Shown piece after piece: positions 60,196-64,000 of a DNA stretch of 64,000 bases. The DNA is from Steromphala cineraria (taxonomy: Eukaryota; Mollusca; Gastropoda; Trochida; Trochidae). Every line of letters starts with the position of its first letter. Positions within the stretch are counted from its first letter, which is position 1. Below the pieces are notes generated by a model. That model searched no databases. It was not told where the DNA came from and saw only the letters and a program-made list of their open reading frames with translations. The position numbers were made by a program, and so were the translations under genes. The DNA is taken from NCBI GenBank assembly GCA_916613615.1, contig OU744731.1, forward strand, positions 11,352,726 through 11,416,725, in the 5' to 3' direction.

Positions 60196-61027
60196 TCTTG
60201 TTGGATATATTTTTTTAACATATATATATATCATTAAGCGATATTGCAAAATCAAGTTCATTTTCAAAATAGTTTTTTTAAAATAATTAAATCTACATCA
60301 TATATTAAAGGTAAATTTTACTTCAAAATACATTTTAAACTGATCTTGTTACATCTCATTGGAAGAGGCTCTCTAAATGGGTAAATGTCACCCTGGTTTG
60401 AAAACAGCATGACATCAGAAATATCGAAATAGAATAACTAAAATGAATTTTAACTTTCACTTTAGAAATGTCAAATTTTAAAATAGCGACAATGACAAGC
60501 CAAATATGAAGTGAAACTCTACAGGAAAGGAAAATAAAAACTTGAGTTTGGCGAGAAATATTGATGACAGGGCCTGAGTCAGAATGTCATGTTGACCAGA
60601 TACTTGCGTGATTCACGGGTCAAAAGATAAATCTTGTTTTTAAAATATTTAGATTTGTCAAATCATATAAATCTGACATTTAACATCATATATTTTATGC
60701 AATGACAACCCATAACAATGTATTCAATCCTAAATCAAAAGATAAAAAATGATTTGATGATGTCATTTCAAATCGTAACCATTTTAATATATTGATCTTA
60801 GATATGATATTTAGCTAAGATTATTTGATACATCTCATAAAGATAAGATCAAAATTATCTTTTATCAAACATATATATATATATCAAACGTTCATATGAC
60901 TAGATACTGATATAATTCTAGATCAAAAGAGACATAATTCTAAGTAAATTAATATCTAGGTACATGTATAATCAAACAGTCCAGACAAGACCTAAGGAAT
61001 GGCTAATCAACCAAATCTTAGTTCTAG

Positions 61028-61905
61028 AGGACAAAATAATTTCTACAAACCATACAACTGAACTTCTATAGATTTTTAAAAGAATTAAGAGAGACTGTAT
61101 GTTTTTTGATAATGATAAATAATAGGAATAATCTGCAATGCCTTGTAATGGAAACAAATTCATTTTTTTACAAACCATGCAGCTGTTTTTCTATAGATTT
61201 TAAAAGAATTAAGATAAACTGTATGTTTTTTGATAATGATAAATAATAGGAATAATCTGCAATGCCTTGTAATGTAAACAAATTCATTTTTTTACAAACC
61301 ATGCAGCTGTTTTTCTATAGATTTTAAAAGAATTAAGATAAACTGTATGTGTTTTAATGATGATGAATAATAGGAATAATCGACAATGCCTTGTAATGTA
61401 AAAAAAATCATTTTTACAAACCATGCAGCTGTTTTTCTATAGATTTTAAAAGAATTAAGATAAACTGTATGTTTTAATGATGATGAATAATAGGAATAAT
61501 CTGCAATGCCTTGTAATGTAAACAAATTCATTTTTACAAACCATACAGCTGTTTTTCTATAGATTTTTAAAAGTATGGGTATTAAGATAAACTGTATGTG
61601 TTTTAATAATGATGAATAATAGGAATAATCGGCAATGCCTTGTAATGTAAAAAAAATCATTTTTACAAACCATGCAGCTGTTTTTCTATAGATTTAAAAA
61701 AAATTAAGATAAACTGTATGTGTTTTAATAATGATGAATAATAGGAATAATCTGCAATGCCTTGTAATGTAAAAAAAATAATTTTTTACGAATCATGCAG
61801 CTGTTTTTCTATAGATTTAAAAATAAATTAAGATAAACTTTACATATGTGTTTTAATGATGATGAATAATAGGAATAATCGGCAATGCCTTGTAATGTAA
61901 ACGTT
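61028..61905 (+). repeat. Seven-copy tandem array, unit about 120-129 bp
   Basis: CAATGCCTTGTAATG recurs at 61136, 61260, 61384, 61504, 61633, 61755 and 61883. Each unit also has ACAAACCATGCAGCTGTTTT, CTATAGATTTTAAAAGAATT and GATAATGATAAATAATAGGA. Copies differ by short A/T-run indels and by CTGC/CGRC variants before AATGCC. Minus frames of 68 and 122 residues are read-through. Confidence 0.9.
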
Positions 61906-62786
61906 TTAACAGTAGAAACACCAATAATCAGCTTCATTTCTGAATTCCTTTCTCTTTTTACATTCCTTGTTGTGCTTTGTCAAATTTCAAATTCTTAGAC
62001 AATGAAAATGTTTACACTGAATACTTAGTAACCTTATAATGACCTCACTATGTGGAGTGTAAAAATATGATTTTGAATGCCCATAATGAACCATCAAACT
62101 GAAGTGAATAAAAACATTTAGAAGATGAATCTGAAAATTATTATGTATAAATGTCAATCTTTATTAACAGGAATGTCCTTCTTAGAATTTTCATTTAGTA
62201 TATATTTTTTTTAATATTTACAAAATTATTACTCAATTTAAAAACTTCAAGATATCAAGAAATTTCAATTTCAAGAAAGTGAGATTATTTACAGGATATT
62301 TATGATTCATGTTGGGGATTTATTTTTTCTAATTGATTGACAAGCTATGAAAAGAAATAAAGTCTTCACTTGAAGATTAATAAAAGTTTAATAAAAGATA
62401 TGAATAGGATATCAAGATGTCATATCAGTTTATTTATTTCATTTTCTAGTTCTCTTTTCTCTAAATTGATGTGTACATTTGACAGCTTTCTAATCAGTTC
62501 TTGTTTTTTTTCTGAAAATAACTTTCAGAGGAGATAAAGGATGATTGCAAATATTTTTTTAGGTATTCCGTGAACAAATTAAGTTCACAGGCTTTTTTTC
62601 AGTCAAGCAACCTAGCCTTTATTACCTTGTACATATTGGAAAGTGATTTTGGAATGATCTGAACATAATTAGGAAAAATAATAGCGATTTAAAAAAATCA
62701 TAATTGATGTTAAATGCTGAACTATTGAACTATGAACTTACCGGTATGGTACCAATATTGAAAGGTAACAGTCAAAATTGAAAGGT

Positions 62787-62824
<38 letters not shown>

Positions 62825-64000
62825 TTAAAAAGGTTGATTGTGAAAATCAAGGGATAAAAAGAATTATGGTACACATGTATTATTTTTGCTGAAAAGATTA
62901 AACATTGTTACTATTCAAACTAAAGGAATTTTCACTACTTTGATGTTTAAATGCATTTGAAATTTGCAATCATTGGTAAAGATCTTCTCGGTTGATACAC
63001 AATTCTCTGTTGAAAAATAATCCCAGAAATGAAATCATCTCTTGATCAATGCCTTAGGATTTACATTTGCACCCAAATTCACCCATAGTAAAAGGTGATG
63101 CTTCAATCAAGCAATAAATAAGGAAAATCTTGATGCAACAAATTAGAAGAAACAAAATCTTATGACAGATAACTCAGATTTTGATTGACATCTTAATTTC
63201 ATTCATTTTCTAACTGATAAACTTTCGGGTCCCTCTTATTAAAACCCATTTAAACTTTTGAAATCACAGTTCTTAAGACGATTGATATGCTAATCATATC
63301 TAGTCATTGCCAAGTTGGAATTTATTACAATTTCAAATTCAATAAAACTGTCAAATTACGATTCCCTCCATGAAGACAGATGTCTCCCTAGGGAATAACA
63401 GACCAAGATTTCTTCACATTTAATAGCCTGGAGATACCGCTTTAGCCGCCATGTAAATGCAGCCAAATATTTGATTAGTTTATTATCTTTTCTTTCTTAA
63501 AAATGAGGTTTTCATTGAAATATGTAAAGGCAGTAGAAATATTTGATTAGTTTATCATCTTTTCTTTTGAAAAATGAGTCTTATTTGAAATATTTGTTGA
63601 TCAAGTTTAAGATATCAATTTAGAGAATATTAGAAAATAATTGAAATTAGTAGGGAGTTATCTTTGGAGTTGATTTGGTGAAATGAAAGTTGTTGATACG
63701 CATTTCTGTAGTTTTGAAATATTACACATTTTCTCATATACTTTATTAATTTAAAGATTAATTATAAGATTAAAAGTTTAAAGAAGTAAACCTGTACATG
63801 CCGGTTGTTGACTATACTTAACTTATTGGCTATTTTTTGGTTCTTCCTTTTCATTTCCTTTTGCAATATCAGTTGAGCTTTATAAACTACAACGGAAGTA
63901 ATTCCAAGTTTCAAATATTTCAACAGTATCATTTTTTTTCTATTTAATTTTACATAAAATCATAATGAGTTGTCTTTATTTCTGAAATACAAAGTTGAGA
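61906..64000. other. Non-coding AT-rich end of window
   Basis: Apart from the poly-G run at 62787-62823 I see no gene, RNA or transposon. AAATATTTGATTAGTTTATY is duplicated at 63467 and 63537, an offset of about 70 bp. No exon with a family signature is visible up to the edge. Confidence 0.5.
62787..62823. repeat. Poly-G homopolymer, 37 bases
   Basis: An uninterrupted run of 37 G follows TTGAAAGGT and precedes ATTAAAAAGG. It is exceptional against AT-rich flanks and may be a real expanded homopolymer or an assembly or basecalling artefact. Confidence 0.8.

Noticed and set aside
61028..61905. CRISPR array
   Set aside because: Units of about 124 bp are repeats over their full length with no unique spacers, and the window is animal DNA.

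Overview
The window is AT-rich animal DNA. It holds one spliced gene surrounded by long non-coding, repeat-laden sequence. No open reading frame outside that gene looks like a real protein. Several repeats point to a lophotrochozoan, most likely a mollusc, although this rests on remembered repeat families and was not searched: a short retroposon with a GCGGCGTAAAAC tail and ACTC repeats, the GAGTTATCTCCCTTT motif, a long element bounded by ATGCCCCCGAAT and CCGGGGGCATTCG, and blocks of TGACCTTGACC. | The gene lies at 31261-36229 on the plus strand. It is a complete MXD/MAD-family (MXD1-4, MXI1) bHLH-leucine-zipper repressor of 205 residues in six coding exons, all with GT-AG introns, and the exons sum exactly to a whole number of codons. 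It has an N-terminal Sin3-interaction helix, a basic region with the His-Glu-Arg pattern that reads CACGTG, a zipper for MAX, and an acidic Ser-rich tail. Its upstream sequence (about 29.8-31.26 kb) has more CpG and GC than its surroundings and carries a canonical CACGTG E-box, which is the motif the protein family binds. The 3' UTR has polyadenylation signals at 37.59, 39.03, 39.78 and 39.85 kb. | Layout. 1-9.3 kb: dispersed repeats, a 58-bp retroposon with a perfect 12-bp target duplication, and two inverted copies of a heptamer-minisatellite element. 9.3-9.75 kb: a higher-order heptamer array. 10-17.6 kb: dispersed repeats, a TTAA-flanked MITE and a candidate regulatory island. 17.7-19.2 kb: a large tandem array built from 22-23-bp submonomers. 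19.6-30 kb: non-coding, with GC-balanced islands, one containing a perfect DR5 nuclear-receptor site. 31-40 kb: the MXD gene, with a second TTAA MITE in intron 3. 40.4-52.5 kb: a MITE, foldback elements (two sharing a 14-bp core), a GGGGTC-rich repeat, a 27-bp tandem repeat and a tRNA-derived SINE. 56.6-57.7 kb: a G-rich skewed block with poly-G tracts. 58-60.2 kb: a second SINE, then a 1.3-kb repeat element interrupted by a hAT-like MITE. 61-61.9 kb: a seven-copy tandem array of about 124 bp. 62.8 kb: a 37-base poly-G run. | I found no operon, CRISPR array, defence system or other clear novel protein system. The interest lies in the likely MXD feedback site, the candidate enhancers and the architecture of the repeats.
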